Shown: positions 1 through 8,364, counted from the first letter of the stretch. The stretch: DNA of 11,380 bases from an uncultured Ruminococcus sp. (GCA_937942105.1 CALDFS010000160.1:1-11380); one strand, 5' to 3'. A program made the numbers and translations. The notes: a model not told the origin generated them from the letters alone.

Positions 1-562
1 CGTAGGTATAGGTTTGGTTGAGCACCTGGATTATGAAGGTATCGCCGAAGGTGAGATCATCAAGATCGGTGAAGAGCTTGGCCGAGGGCAGACCGCGGTG
101 GCCGGAGAGAACGGAATGGCAGCCAGCGCCGCCGACCGGGAGGGAGGTACCCTCGATATGCCCGACAGCTATTTGGAGCACGGCTTCATCGGTTCCGTGA
201 TAAATGGGGAGGGAGCAGCCGATGAGCGGAATTTCGATATAGCCGATGATGCCGTTGCCGGAAACGTTTAAAAGTGCTTCATATTCGGCGCGTTCCTCGT
301 CTGAAAGGGTATACCTATCCTTTTTATCTAAAAGGGACTGATTATAGGCGAAGGCGGCTTCAAAAAGCTCATCATATTTATCATCATCAAGGTTGGCGAC
401 TTCTTCGGAATAAACGGCTATTGCGCGGGTTTGGTGGAAGGAATTCCAATAATCGCTGACCGATGGGTACAAAACCAGCGCCAGACCGACAAGGAAGGCA
501 AGGAAAAGCAGCGGCGTGGTATTAAGCTTTCGCCCGGAGGGGGATTTGCGTTTTTTCTTCAT
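1..562 (-). CDS. Class C (pilin-type) sortase, N-terminal part, cut by the window edge
   Basis: Pilus-polymerising transpeptidase, which would link LPxTG pilins through a lysine of the next subunit at the outer membrane face. The 187 visible residues begin MKKKRKSPSG. One membrane segment (about 17-33) is followed by the YPSVSDYWN motif (about 32-40) typical of class C sortases. Then come GYIEIP (107-112), LPIYHGTDEAVL (118-129), GHIEGTSLPVGG (134-145) and SGHRGLPSAKLFTDLD (153-168). His155 in SGHRG is the expected catalytic histidine. The catalytic Cys and Arg lie beyond the edge. No DP[FWY] lid motif is visible before GYIEIP. The start is supported by GAGGT 8 nt upstream. It is the last visible gene of the pilus operon, 142 bp after the pilin. 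The class assignment is secure; its exact substrates are inferred from position. Confidence 0.93.
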   Translation of the reverse strand, partial: MKKKRKSPSGRKLNTTPLLFLAFLVGLALVLYPSVSDYWNSFHQTRAIAVYSEEVANLDDDKYDELFEAAFAYNQSLLDKKDRYTLSDEERAEYEALLNVSGNGIIGYIEIPLIGCSLPIYHGTDEAVLQIAVGHIEGTSLPVGGAGCHSVLSGHRGLPSAKLFTDLDDLTFGDTFIIQVLNQTYTY

Positions 563-593
563 TGAGGGTTACCTCGGATTAAGTGAACAAGGT

Positions 594-639
594 TTATGAA
601 AAAGCAGAAAACAAGCTGCGCTTTTATGCTTTTTCATAA
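594..639 (-). terminator. 13-bp perfect inverted repeat between pilin and sortase (possible attenuator)
   Basis: TTATGAAAAAGCA at 594-606 is the exact reverse complement of 627-639. The 20-nt interior holds a small AAGC/GCTT hairpin. There is no clean U tract after the outer stem, but its 3' arm is itself U-rich on the minus strand. It may be a partial terminator or an RNA stability element that tunes sortase relative to pilin. The structure is seen; the function is inferred. Confidence 0.4.
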
Positions 640-644
640 GCTTT

Positions 645-679
645 GGAAGAAGACCCGGCAAAAAGCCAAGTCTTCTTCC
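645..679 (-). terminator. 15-bp hairpin just after the pilin gene (partial terminator or mRNA stabiliser)
   Basis: Arms 645-659 and 665-679 pair over 15 bp with two G-U pairs around a 5-nt loop, starting 25 nt after the pilin stop. No U run follows on the minus strand, so it is not a canonical intrinsic terminator. Such hairpins after pilin genes can protect the upstream message or reduce read-through. Here that role is inference. Confidence 0.45.
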
Positions 680-704
680 TATTTTAATATGCTGCGGAAA
701 TGAT

Positions 705-2376
705 TTACTTTTCGTTGCTCATGCGTTTTTTAACGATGAGGAGAATAGCTGCGCCGATGAGAAGGATAGAACCAGCTACGTAGAAGATTGTGGTGCCGAT
801 GCCACCGGTGGAGGGGAGCAATGTACCTGTGCTATTTTCGATGTCAATATAGCCAGCAGATGCTACTGTTTCATTCTTCTTTATCGTACCATCTTTATTT
901 ACCACAATAGTAACCGGTCCAGTAAGCTTGTTATAGCCTTTGTGAGCCTCAGTTTCGTACAAATAATATGTGCCTGCATCTAAACCACTGATTATAAACC
1001 TACCAGTACTATCAGTTACAATTTCGTCAACTTTTTCTACAGCGGTATTATTAAGTTCAGCGGTAGTAGGTATTCTGTAAACAACATATTCAACTGAGCC
1101 AATTGTTTTCTTTTCAGGTTCTTTTATAAACTTATACTTAGTGAAGCCTTCATCAACAACATACTCATCTACTGTCATATTAGCAGGTAGCGGTTGTGTA
1201 CTGAGTACAAATTTTGTTCCATCCAAGCCTATTTTCTGGTTTGAACCATCCAAAGTATTCTTGAATACAGGTACTTCAAATGTTTTAGTTATAGTTTTGT
1301 ACTCAACTGTCGAATTGTTCTTGTCACCATAGGTCAACTTATGGGTGTTTACATTATTTTTCTTATCAGAAGTTAATATATCTTCATCATTTATGGTGAA
1401 TGACCCAACATAAGCGGATTCGTTCAGTTCACCCTTATATTTAACAGTCAACGTATGATCGCCAGCCAAACTCAATGCATAATTATAGAAATCATCTTTA
1501 AATACTATGTGGAATGTGCAACCATCGTCAAGATCAGTAGTTACGACTTCATACCAGTTTGGATTCAAAGTTTCGCTTTTTACCCTGGTAGGATCAGCTG
1601 ACTCTTCATCAATAACTATGCTTGTAACACCTTTGAACGTCAAACCATTTCCCATTTTATCATGGTAAATTATATTTTTCACGCCACTCTTAAATTTAAT
1701 TATGGACCTGTAACTAAATTCCTTACCGATTTCGATATCGTTATTGTCAAGCCACTCAGATCCTTCATTAACCTTTTTGTCTGTTGTTGGAATATCATTT
1801 TTATCATTAACTGTGATTTCTTTAGCAGCAGTGTTAAGCGTACAAAGAGAGCCAAGAGATGTATCGATTAAGTAGTAACCTAACTTTAAGTCACTAAATT
1901 CACAAGCCTTTTGAGCACCAATTTTTTCTGTATCTGTAGCTGCTAATGTTACAGTTTTCACAGGCTTAATATTATTGTTGTTGGCATATGTTATCGCTTT
2001 TTGTGTAAACTCAACTACGTCTTTTCCTGTATAACCGCCTAAAATCCATGTAGCGTATCCATCTTTTACGCTAAAGTATTTTTTTGCGTCATCCGTATTA
2101 AAAAATTCAGACCATGCAGATGTAACCTTATAGGAATACGTGCCTTTAACCTCTGTGCCATCAGGATTAGTAGTGCCAGGCGTATAGCTTTCCAAGTACA
2201 AAAGCTGGTAGAGATTATACGGTTTCACCGACAACTGCATCCGAAATAGTAATCTTGCCCTCAGGAAGTGTACCTTCCATGGCGATGGTTTCACCATCTG
2301 CCCCCACGCCAACCGCGAGGGACATAAGCATAACGAACGCCAACAGCAAGCTGACTAATCTTTTTGCTTTTTTCAT
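705..2376 (-). CDS. LPSTG-anchored isopeptide-forming pilin with an apparent frameshift after the signal region
   Basis: Likely shaft or accessory pilin. An ATG at 2376, with GGAGA 8 nt upstream, opens a signal peptide (MKKAKRLVSLLLAFVMLMSL, cleavage near residue 25) and the strand GKITISDAVVGET, then hits TAA. The body continues in the +1 frame from YNLYQLLYLESY (2219) to the stop at 705. Restoring the frame gives about 556 residues. The body holds a pilin D1-like part, VNDKNDIPTTDKKV (Lys about 192, where shaft pilins have the YPKN lysine), a second isopeptide-type domain, a SpaA-like domain with E-box YETEAHKGY (about 473-481), LPSTG at about 520-524, a membrane helix and a KKR tail. In the uninterrupted frame the body's first ATG is at 2312, but it would give a product with no signal peptide. 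The start is 22 bp after the adhesin stop. It is either a pseudogene, a switched-off allele or a base-call error. The middle is AT-rich. Confidence 0.85.
2219..2221 (-). other. Frameshift point in the pilin gene
   Basis: On the coding strand the signal-peptide frame reads GGT GAA ACC GTA TAA. Skipping the G at 2220 gives GET-YNLYQLLYLESY, the expected first strands of a pilin. A missing TA in GTATA would also restore it (GET-VYNLY). No homopolymer lies here, and a P-site GTA codon cannot re-pair on TAT, so programmed +1 slippage is not supported. Confidence 0.8.
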
Positions 2377-2398
2377 AGTTTCATTCTCCAATCATAAT

Positions 2399-5300
2399 TT
2401 ATTTTGGCTCGGCTTTTTTGCCGGACGCCAATATTTTTTCGCGAACAAAGGGTGCAGAATCATTCAGGAGGATCTGCACCCCCCCCGCGGAAATTTTGGG
2501 TTTTCTTAACAGCGCTAACAGGGCTATCAGCATTAACCCTGCGCCCGCTGATAGGAACTTGGTTTTACCGCCGCCGCCGGTTGAAGGAAGCTCGTGCTTG
2601 GGGGCGGTGTCGACGGTGTTGGTGATGGTGATGGTGCCGGATACTACGCCGGTTTGGTCGTCGGAGTAGGTGACATTTATGTCGGGGGTGGTGTTGATTT
2701 CATCTACGTAGTACTTATAAGTGACATCTTTATCTTCATATTTACCATACTTTTCGAGATTATCTAACGTTATCATCCAATCAGTTGATTTCCCGATAGT
2801 TATAGCGCCATAACCAATTGTTTCGTTACCGGGATATGGCTCTTCTGCAAGCTTAACACCATCAGCACCTATGATTTGCCTGTATAGATTGAACTGAATA
2901 TTATCGACCGTTGGCTCGTATGCATTGCCTTTATCGTCTTTCCAGAGCTTGCGGACTTTTAGGGAGGTGGTGGTGGAGGTGTTGGGGATGGTAAGAGGCT
3001 GACCATGTGTAAGATATGTACCGTCAAAATCATTTGGTATATGATTTGGATACTTGTTATAATCTTTATCTTGCACAACAAAGTACCGAGGTGTAGGATC
3101 AAGTATATAACCAGTAGGTGCTTCTATTTCGACCAAATAATATGCATTGTTCAAAATTATGCTTGCCTCTGCTTTACCGCCATCCTCCGCTTTTGTTTCA
3201 ATTACAATAGGCTGATTTGTAGTTTCATCAGTAACAATAACATATTTACCACTAGCATTATCATACTTGTACAAGTTAAATTTGGCGCCACCAAGTCTTG
3301 CACCATAGTTATCCTTATCGTATTTGCTTATAGTTATACTTTGCGTACCAGCGTCTGCCATTGATTCCTGCAACTGAAACTCAGCTAGTGTCTCATTATC
3401 ACTTCCAGTTGGCTGAACACCTTGAAGTTCAGCACTATTTGTTATTTTGGGCCATCGATTCATATGGTCTTCATCTGGATAAGCAACATAATTGTACTCA
3501 ACCTGAAGTGGCGTCTCATCCGGCACATCCATCCTAATTGTGTATATATGCTTTGGATTACTTGGATCTGATCTATCCATTACAACATCATACGTATAAG
3601 GAAACTGCTCCGAAGGATATTGTTCGCCACGTGTCCCATCCTGATTCAACTTATATATTTTAAGTGAACCAGAAACAAGCATATATTCGGAATATTCGTA
3701 GCTATTATCTAATACTGTTAATTTGTCAACTAATGTTAATGTATCCGAATTTTGTAGTAAGTCCTTGCCATTTGGATTGATTTTAAGAACATACGGAATG
3801 ATATTATCAGAAATGGTTCCGTGTTCTTTCTTTAACGGCGGCTTAGAATCATCCTTGGTTATAGTTTGAATTTGACTGGTTGTACCCAGATTTTTTCCAT
3901 CTGATGTGCCAATATCTACACTGTTGTTAAATATACCGACATAAACCTCCTCATTGTTAGGATCCACTTCCAAAAACTTCTCATCAATTTTAGCTTCAAT
4001 TTCAAATATCTTATCTTTTTCTACGAAGGCATTCAGAAGTTCATGGGGAATTGTTATTTTGACGTCGTTACCTGTTTTTTCACATTTAATATTATAATTT
4101 GAGCTCCAAACATTAACTTGTATGTCACTAAAACTATTATTTTGCAACAGTTGTACGCCCCACAAGGCATCCCATATGGTAAATTTAAATGAAGTAAGAT
4201 TTATGCCATTTGGTAAATGCTCGGTTATAACCAAATCGCTTTTTAAATTTTCTGGTGCTTTGAATTTTATCTCCCACTTAATTAAACCGTTGATATCCTT
4301 ATACATATGACTTGTTTCAGCTTGATTACGTGCATTGGTATCATGCTTTTGAATAAGCGGGCTATATTTTATTGTCGCTTTTCTTCCACCGTTGCCATTA
4401 ACTTTGCCCTCATTTTGGAATAACTTGTCACTCCGTCCTCCATCAAGTTTTCCTGTAGAGTGATATGTAAAGATTATCTTATCTTCCCTGCCAAGAGTTT
4501 GAGCGAAATTCACTATAAACCCTCGAATGGTATTATCGCCATTGCCCCATGTGTATGGCTCAATTGTGTATGCTATACCAGTTTTGTTCAACTCACTTAT
4601 AACTTCTTGATACTGCTGTTCAGTAAGATATGTTGTTCCTTGATAATCGGATGTTAAGTAGTCCTCATACTTCCAATTTCCATATATTGGTCCTGATATA
4701 TTAACAGTCCATTCAAGTATCGCGTCGCCGCTGTCTGAGTCAATAACTATATCAGGTGAGCCAATCTTTTCGACGGGTTCAAAGGTTTTGTCAACTGTTA
4801 TTTCTACGTTAACTTTAGGATTGTCACTCGAATCATCGGGGTCTTTCAGATTAACCTGGTTTTTTGCAATATTTGTACCAGGTGAAGCTTCAGCATCAGT
4901 AGTATAAGTTATTGTATATGTATCATTAGAATCAGTAGCAAATGTATGCGGCAAAGTAATCTTGGTTACATTACCAGATGAATCGGTCATTGTAAATGGA
5001 CCTTCAGGCGTGCTTCCATTAAAATTATCATAAAGCGTCCATCCGCCGATATTCTGCTTGCCAGCGTTAACTGTAATCGTCCAAAGAATCTTGCCATCAT
5101 CAGTTTTTGTGCCGGTTTTGCCCAGATATTGCTGCGTATATGTAACCCTGTGGTCATCCTGCCAGCTTGTATTATGACCATTTTTCTTCTCCGTCTCAGC
5201 TTTTAATGTATTATTCGTTCCTATATCAACCTTTGATTGGTCATAGCCATCTGGCAATTTACACTTATAGGTTATTATGTAACTTGTTGCAGGACTCATT

Positions 5301-7735
5301 TTAGGTAGCTCAAACTCAAAACCGTTACTTGTTTGAGTAATATCCGGACTAACAACACCATTAGGATCTGTAATAGTTATTCCGGAAACGCCATTGACCA
5401 AAGAAACATTTTCCATCCAGTCAGTCACTTTTACCGGGTGAGTTGTTCCATTTTGGCTACTAATTGTAACAGTATACTCTATTTCACCGTTTTCATTAAC
5501 TGACGTACTTCCGTCCTTGACTACATTAATATCTGAGTTATCGGGTGGAAGTATATCAACTGGTCCAATAATAACGCTTTCAGTTATACTTATAGTTTTA
5601 TTGTCTCCGCTTACAATAATGTTATTCAAGTTTCCGCTGAAAGTAATACTGCCATCAATACTCTGACCACTAGCATTTTTTTGAGCATATTCCTCGTAAA
5701 ATGTTATTGTTATGGTTCCGTCCTGCTTAATTGTGTATGAACCAACTTTATGTTGAAGGTCTTTGGACATGACAGATCCTGAACACTCTTCATTAATTCG
5801 TATATTCTCTTTCAACTTGTATGTAATTGCTGGACTATCTTTTGAGATTTTATTACCTGGAAGGTTGTATCCTATTGTAAACTGTAGCTTCTCACCTTCA
5901 ACAACTTTATGACCCGAGTTCACTAAATTATGCCATCCGGTTTCATCTTGATATAGAACGGATGCACTATCAATATTGGAACCGAAATCATAAATAATCT
6001 CTCTTGCTCCTGACATTGTTCGCATTGGCAGGTCAGAAAGCATCATTGTATTAAATCCAATACCATCACACTCAACTAACTCAGCAACTGCATATACCTC
6101 TCCGGGTACAGGCAAAAGTTCTTCCGAAGCTACATAGCACTCTTCCCCATGCAAATGCTCCTCAATCGTGCAAACCAGCAAGCCATTCTCATCAAAGCAT
6201 TCATCGGCATGGATATGCTCTATCTTGCCGCAGAACGTCTCCGGCTCGGCGGAAGTGTCAATATAGCACTCCTCCCCATGCTTATGCTCCTCAATCAAGC
6301 AAACAACCACGCCGTTGTCATTAATGCAGTCGCCCGCGTGGGTGTGCTCTTCCTTGCCGCAATAGGCAATGCGCGCAGGGTCGGCCGCAGGCTCATCCGA
6401 AGAATAGCACTCTTCGGTGTGGGTGTGCTCCTCAATGCCGCACACCAAAGTCCAATTTCCGTAGCAAATAGCGCTGTGAACATGACCCTCCGACTCTTCA
6501 AGCTCGCAGATAAGCGTTCCCTCTTCGTCGAAGCAGCCGCCCTCAACAGTGTGTATGTGCGCACCATCGCCCTCGGCAATAGTGCAGGTAAGCTCGTCAG
6601 AATCGTCCTGCTTGCCCATGCATTCCTGGGTGTGAATATGCTCCAGCACCTCGGTCATGCCGCAGATAAGCATTCCGTTTGCGTCGAAGCAGCTATCATC
6701 ATGGCAGTGCGGAATAATCTCGGTCATGCCGCAGATCGGCTCGCCCCTGTCACTTATCGTATTGTTTTCAAAGGATGGTTCCGCCACCCAGCCATCCTGC
6801 TGATCGCCGGCATTAAATGCTCCATCCTCAAAGCTTGGCAAAGCCGTGCCGTCATCAGATGGTTCTGCGGTTCCCTCCTCAATATCGCATACAAGAACCT
6901 TCGACTGAGCATAGCACTCATCGGTATGAACGTGAATCTGCTCGCCCTCGGCAATCGTGCATATAAGCTCAGAGCTGGCAGTATAGCACTCCGGCGTGTG
7001 GGTGTGACCCGCACTTTCGGGAACCGTGCAAACAAGGGCGCCCGCCTCATCAAAGCAGCCCTCGCCGTGGATATGACCTTCGCCCTCAGGCAGCGGGCAG
7101 GTAAGCTGATTGGTTGTAAGATAGCATTCATCGGTATGTACATGCGCGGCTTCAGTGGGCAAGGTGCATATAAGCTCGCCAAGCTCATTCACATAGCACT
7201 CATCAGTGTGGATATGACCGGAAACATTATCAATACTGTTATCTGATACGCCGTCAAAACCGCCGTTAAGCTCGGCGCCGGCATCCTCGGTCATAAGATA
7301 GCAGCTGTCAGTGTGGATATGCGGGAATATCTCAGGCAGGGTGCACACAAGCATTCCGCTTTCGTCATAGCAATACTCGTTGTGGGAATGTATCACAAAG
7401 TCGCTGTAGCCGCAGATATACTCGCCGTCAATGCCAATGCAGGCATCGGTATGCACGTGCAGTCCGAGCGTTTCGGCAGTGCACACAAGAACCTCCGGCG
7501 CGCTCGAATCATCCCTGATATAGCAGGCTTCGGTATGGGTATGCTCCTCTAAGCCGCATTCAGCGTCTTTTTCCAAAGTAAGGGCGGGGAGAATCAGAGC
7601 ATAGGTCGTGCAGAATACTACTATGCATGCCAGCACGCTTACTATTCTTTTCCATGTGCTTTTGCGGCGATTCTTTGCGACTGCCGCAGTTACATCCTGC
7701 AAATCGTTATTATGCAATCCAAGCTCCCCTTTCAT
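2399..7735 (-). CDS. Giant LPSTG surface protein: Cys/His-repeat adhesin, likely pilus tip protein
   Basis: Wall-anchored or pilus-incorporated adhesin of 1778 residues. In order: a positively charged start (RRKSTWKR, 23-30); a long signal segment ending TYALILPALTLEKD (44-57); 18 HxHxxxCY-type repeats (about 60-533); about six Ig-like stalk modules (577-1460) with recurring strands such as DGKILWTITV and NGLIKWEIKF; a SpaA-like isopeptide domain (about 1464-1586; ITISKYDKD lysine, VEIEAPTGY E-box); a CnaB domain (about 1587-1711; LKVRKLWKDD to TITITNT); LPSTG at 1716-1720; a helix (1726-1742); and RKPK. A G8 tract follows and produces an unusual 30-residue tail. Repeats and C-terminus are GC-rich, while the stalk is AT-rich. 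The ATG at 7735 lacks a clear ribosome site; a TTG at 7717 has one. It lies between the signal peptidase and the pilin. Tip location and ligand binding are inferred. Confidence 0.93.
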   Translation of the reverse strand: MKGELGLHNNDLQDVTAAVAKNRRKSTWKRIVSVLACIVVFCTTYALILPALTLEKDAECGLEEHTHTEACYIRDDSSAPEVLVCTAETLGLHVHTDACIGIDGEYICGYSDFVIHSHNEYCYDESGMLVCTLPEIFPHIHTDSCYLMTEDAGAELNGGFDGVSDNSIDNVSGHIHTDECYVNELGELICTLPTEAAHVHTDECYLTTNQLTCPLPEGEGHIHGEGCFDEAGALVCTVPESAGHTHTPECYTASSELICTIAEGEQIHVHTDECYAQSKVLVCDIEEGTAEPSDDGTALPSFEDGAFNAGDQQDGWVAEPSFENNTISDRGEPICGMTEIIPHCHDDSCFDANGMLICGMTEVLEHIHTQECMGKQDDSDELTCTIAEGDGAHIHTVEGGCFDEEGTLICELEESEGHVHSAICYGNWTLVCGIEEHTHTEECYSSDEPAADPARIAYCGKEEHTHAGDCINDNGVVVCLIEEHKHGEECYIDTSAEPETFCGKIEHIHADECFDENGLLVCTIEEHLHGEECYVASEELLPVPGEVYAVAELVECDGIGFNTMMLSDLPMRTMSGAREIIYDFGSNIDSASVLYQDETGWHNLVNSGHKVVEGEKLQFTIGYNLPGNKISKDSPAITYKLKENIRINEECSGSVMSKDLQHKVGSYTIKQDGTITITFYEEYAQKNASGQSIDGSITFSGNLNNIIVSGDNKTISITESVIIGPVDILPPDNSDINVVKDGSTSVNENGEIEYTVTISSQNGTTHPVKVTDWMENVSLVNGVSGITITDPNGVVSPDITQTSNGFEFELPKMSPATSYIITYKCKLPDGYDQSKVDIGTNNTLKAETEKKNGHNTSWQDDHRVTYTQQYLGKTGTKTDDGKILWTITVNAGKQNIGGWTLYDNFNGSTPEGPFTMTDSSGNVTKITLPHTFATDSNDTYTITYTTDAEASPGTNIAKNQVNLKDPDDSSDNPKVNVEITVDKTFEPVEKIGSPDIVIDSDSGDAILEWTVNISGPIYGNWKYEDYLTSDYQGTTYLTEQQYQEVISELNKTGIAYTIEPYTWGNGDNTIRGFIVNFAQTLGREDKIIFTYHSTGKLDGGRSDKLFQNEGKVNGNGGRKATIKYSPLIQKHDTNARNQAETSHMYKDINGLIKWEIKFKAPENLKSDLVITEHLPNGINLTSFKFTIWDALWGVQLLQNNSFSDIQVNVWSSNYNIKCEKTGNDVKITIPHELLNAFVEKDKIFEIEAKIDEKFLEVDPNNEEVYVGIFNNSVDIGTSDGKNLGTTSQIQTITKDDSKPPLKKEHGTISDNIIPYVLKINPNGKDLLQNSDTLTLVDKLTVLDNSYEYSEYMLVSGSLKIYKLNQDGTRGEQYPSEQFPYTYDVVMDRSDPSNPKHIYTIRMDVPDETPLQVEYNYVAYPDEDHMNRWPKITNSAELQGVQPTGSDNETLAEFQLQESMADAGTQSITISKYDKDNYGARLGGAKFNLYKYDNASGKYVIVTDETTNQPIVIETKAEDGGKAEASIILNNAYYLVEIEAPTGYILDPTPRYFVVQDKDYNKYPNHIPNDFDGTYLTHGQPLTIPNTSTTTSLKVRKLWKDDKGNAYEPTVDNIQFNLYRQIIGADGVKLAEEPYPGNETIGYGAITIGKSTDWMITLDNLEKYGKYEDKDVTYKYYVDEINTTPDINVTYSDDQTGVVSGTITITNTVDTAPKHELPSTGGGGKTKFLSAGAGLMLIALLALLRKPKISAGGVQILLNDSAPFVREKILASGKKAEPK
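2479..2486 (-). repeat. G8 homopolymer in the adhesin C-terminal codons
   Basis: Eight G on the coding strand (C8 on plus) fall just after the membrane anchor codons RKPKIS. The present length reads through to the stop at 2399. With seven G the frame ends at TGA 2466-2464 (tail AGGCRSS). With nine it ends at TGA 2462-2460 (tail AGGGADPPE). It is a candidate slippage site or an assembly error. Confidence 0.7.
6137..7558 (-). repeat. Array of 18 Cys/His protein repeats inside the adhesin
   Basis: Each unit reads C-x(4-8)-H-x-H-x(3)-C-[YFIM], usually joined to the next by a short turn such as DENGLLVC. Units 1 and 14-18 use C-x4-H (for example CGKEEHTHAGDC). Units 2-4, 6-11 and 13 use x7 or x8. 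Unit 5 has no leading Cys, and unit 12 has two extra residues before its last Cys. An acidic linker without repeats (about 284-332) splits the array after unit 9. The repeats are also partly similar in DNA, so unit gain or loss is possible. Metal binding or disulfide cross-linking is plausible from the residues but unproven. Confidence 0.9.
7715..7730 (-). promoter_or_regulatory. Ribosome site and alternative TTG start for the adhesin
   Basis: AGGGGAG at 7730-7724 lies inside the first codons after ATG 7735 and is 6 nt upstream of TTG 7717, in the same frame. Nothing like a Shine-Dalgarno precedes the ATG. Translation from TTG would give MHNNDLQDVT and leave the signal segment intact. Confidence 0.5.
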
Positions 7736-7767
7736 AAGATTATATATTAACTTTGCGTTGCTCTATG

Positions 7768-8364
7768 TTATTTTACGACTCCCATTCGGCTGAAGGGCCA
7801 AACGCGGAACATTATTCTTCCGACTATCTGCTCCTGCGAGACGCATCCGACTGCGGTATTTCTTGAATCAACCGAGGTTGAGCGGTGATCCCCCATGACA
7901 AAATACCTGCCGTCGGGCACCTGGAACGGCATTTCAATATTGCAGTCGCCAAGGGATTTTTCGTAAACATACGGTTCGTCCAGCATTTCATCGTTGACGA
8001 AAACCGTTCCATCCTCCTCTATATTTATCCAGTCGCCTGGACCGCAAATAATTCGCTTTACGAGTATCTTATTATTATAATAGAACGCAACGATATCGCC
8101 CAGCTCGAAATCCGAGGTTTTAACACTGAAAATTATCTCCCCATCCTGAAGCGAAGGGGTCATCGAGCTGCCGTAAATCTGCAAAACCGGAAGCCACAGA
8201 GTAGCAACAAGAATCGCGATGGCGGCTACCGTTATCAAGGTATATACCGTACTGCGAAGAACCGTTCTATAGCGGCTTTTATATTTCACCCTGCCCAGCT
8301 CTGCTTCAAGCTGTTTGACCGACGGCATATCGCGCTTTTTTTGCGCGGATTTTACGCTTTTCAC
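7768..8364 (-). CDS. lepB: Signal peptidase I dedicated to the pilus operon
   Basis: Membrane serine protease that cuts signal peptides from exported proteins, here probably the adhesin and pilin. It has 198 residues: a charged cytoplasmic start (1-37), one membrane segment (about 38-60), then the family boxes. GSSMTPSL (65-72) carries the catalytic Ser67, LVKRIICGPGDW (101-112) the general-base Lys103, and GDHRSTSVDSR (158-168) the conserved Asp/Ser region. Both catalytic residues are present, unlike the SipA-type pilus homologues that have lost them. The start is GTG, overlapping the previous stop as GTGA; AGGAGAGGAG sits 8 nt upstream. The adhesin ATG follows 32 bp after the stop. Extracellular catalysis is family knowledge; the pilus-specific role is inferred from operon position. 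Confidence 0.95.
   Translation of the reverse strand: MKSVKSAQKKRDMPSVKQLEAELGRVKYKSRYRTVLRSTVYTLITVAAIAILVATLWLPVLQIYGSSMTPSLQDGEIIFSVKTSDFELGDIVAFYYNNKILVKRIICGPGDWINIEEDGTVFVNDEMLDEPYVYEKSLGDCNIEMPFQVPDGRYFVMGDHRSTSVDSRNTAVGCVSQEQIVGRIMFRVWPFSRMGVVK

Noticed and set aside
2215..2225. Programmed +1 frameshifting in the pilin
   Set aside because: There is no slippery run, the P-site GTA cannot re-pair at TAT, and no upstream stimulator is obvious.
2220..2312. ATG 2312 as the true pilin start
   Set aside because: The first 31 codons are the signal-peptide DNA read in the wrong frame, and the product would lack any export signal.
6149..7246. 365-codon open frame on the plus strand opposite the Cys/His repeats
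   Set aside because: It mirrors the repetitive GC-rich codons of the adhesin, has no ribosome site, and its protein looks like low-complexity hydrophobic sequence.
6137..7558. CRISPR-like repeat array
   Set aside because: The periodicity is at protein level within one open frame; DNA copies differ and spacing varies.
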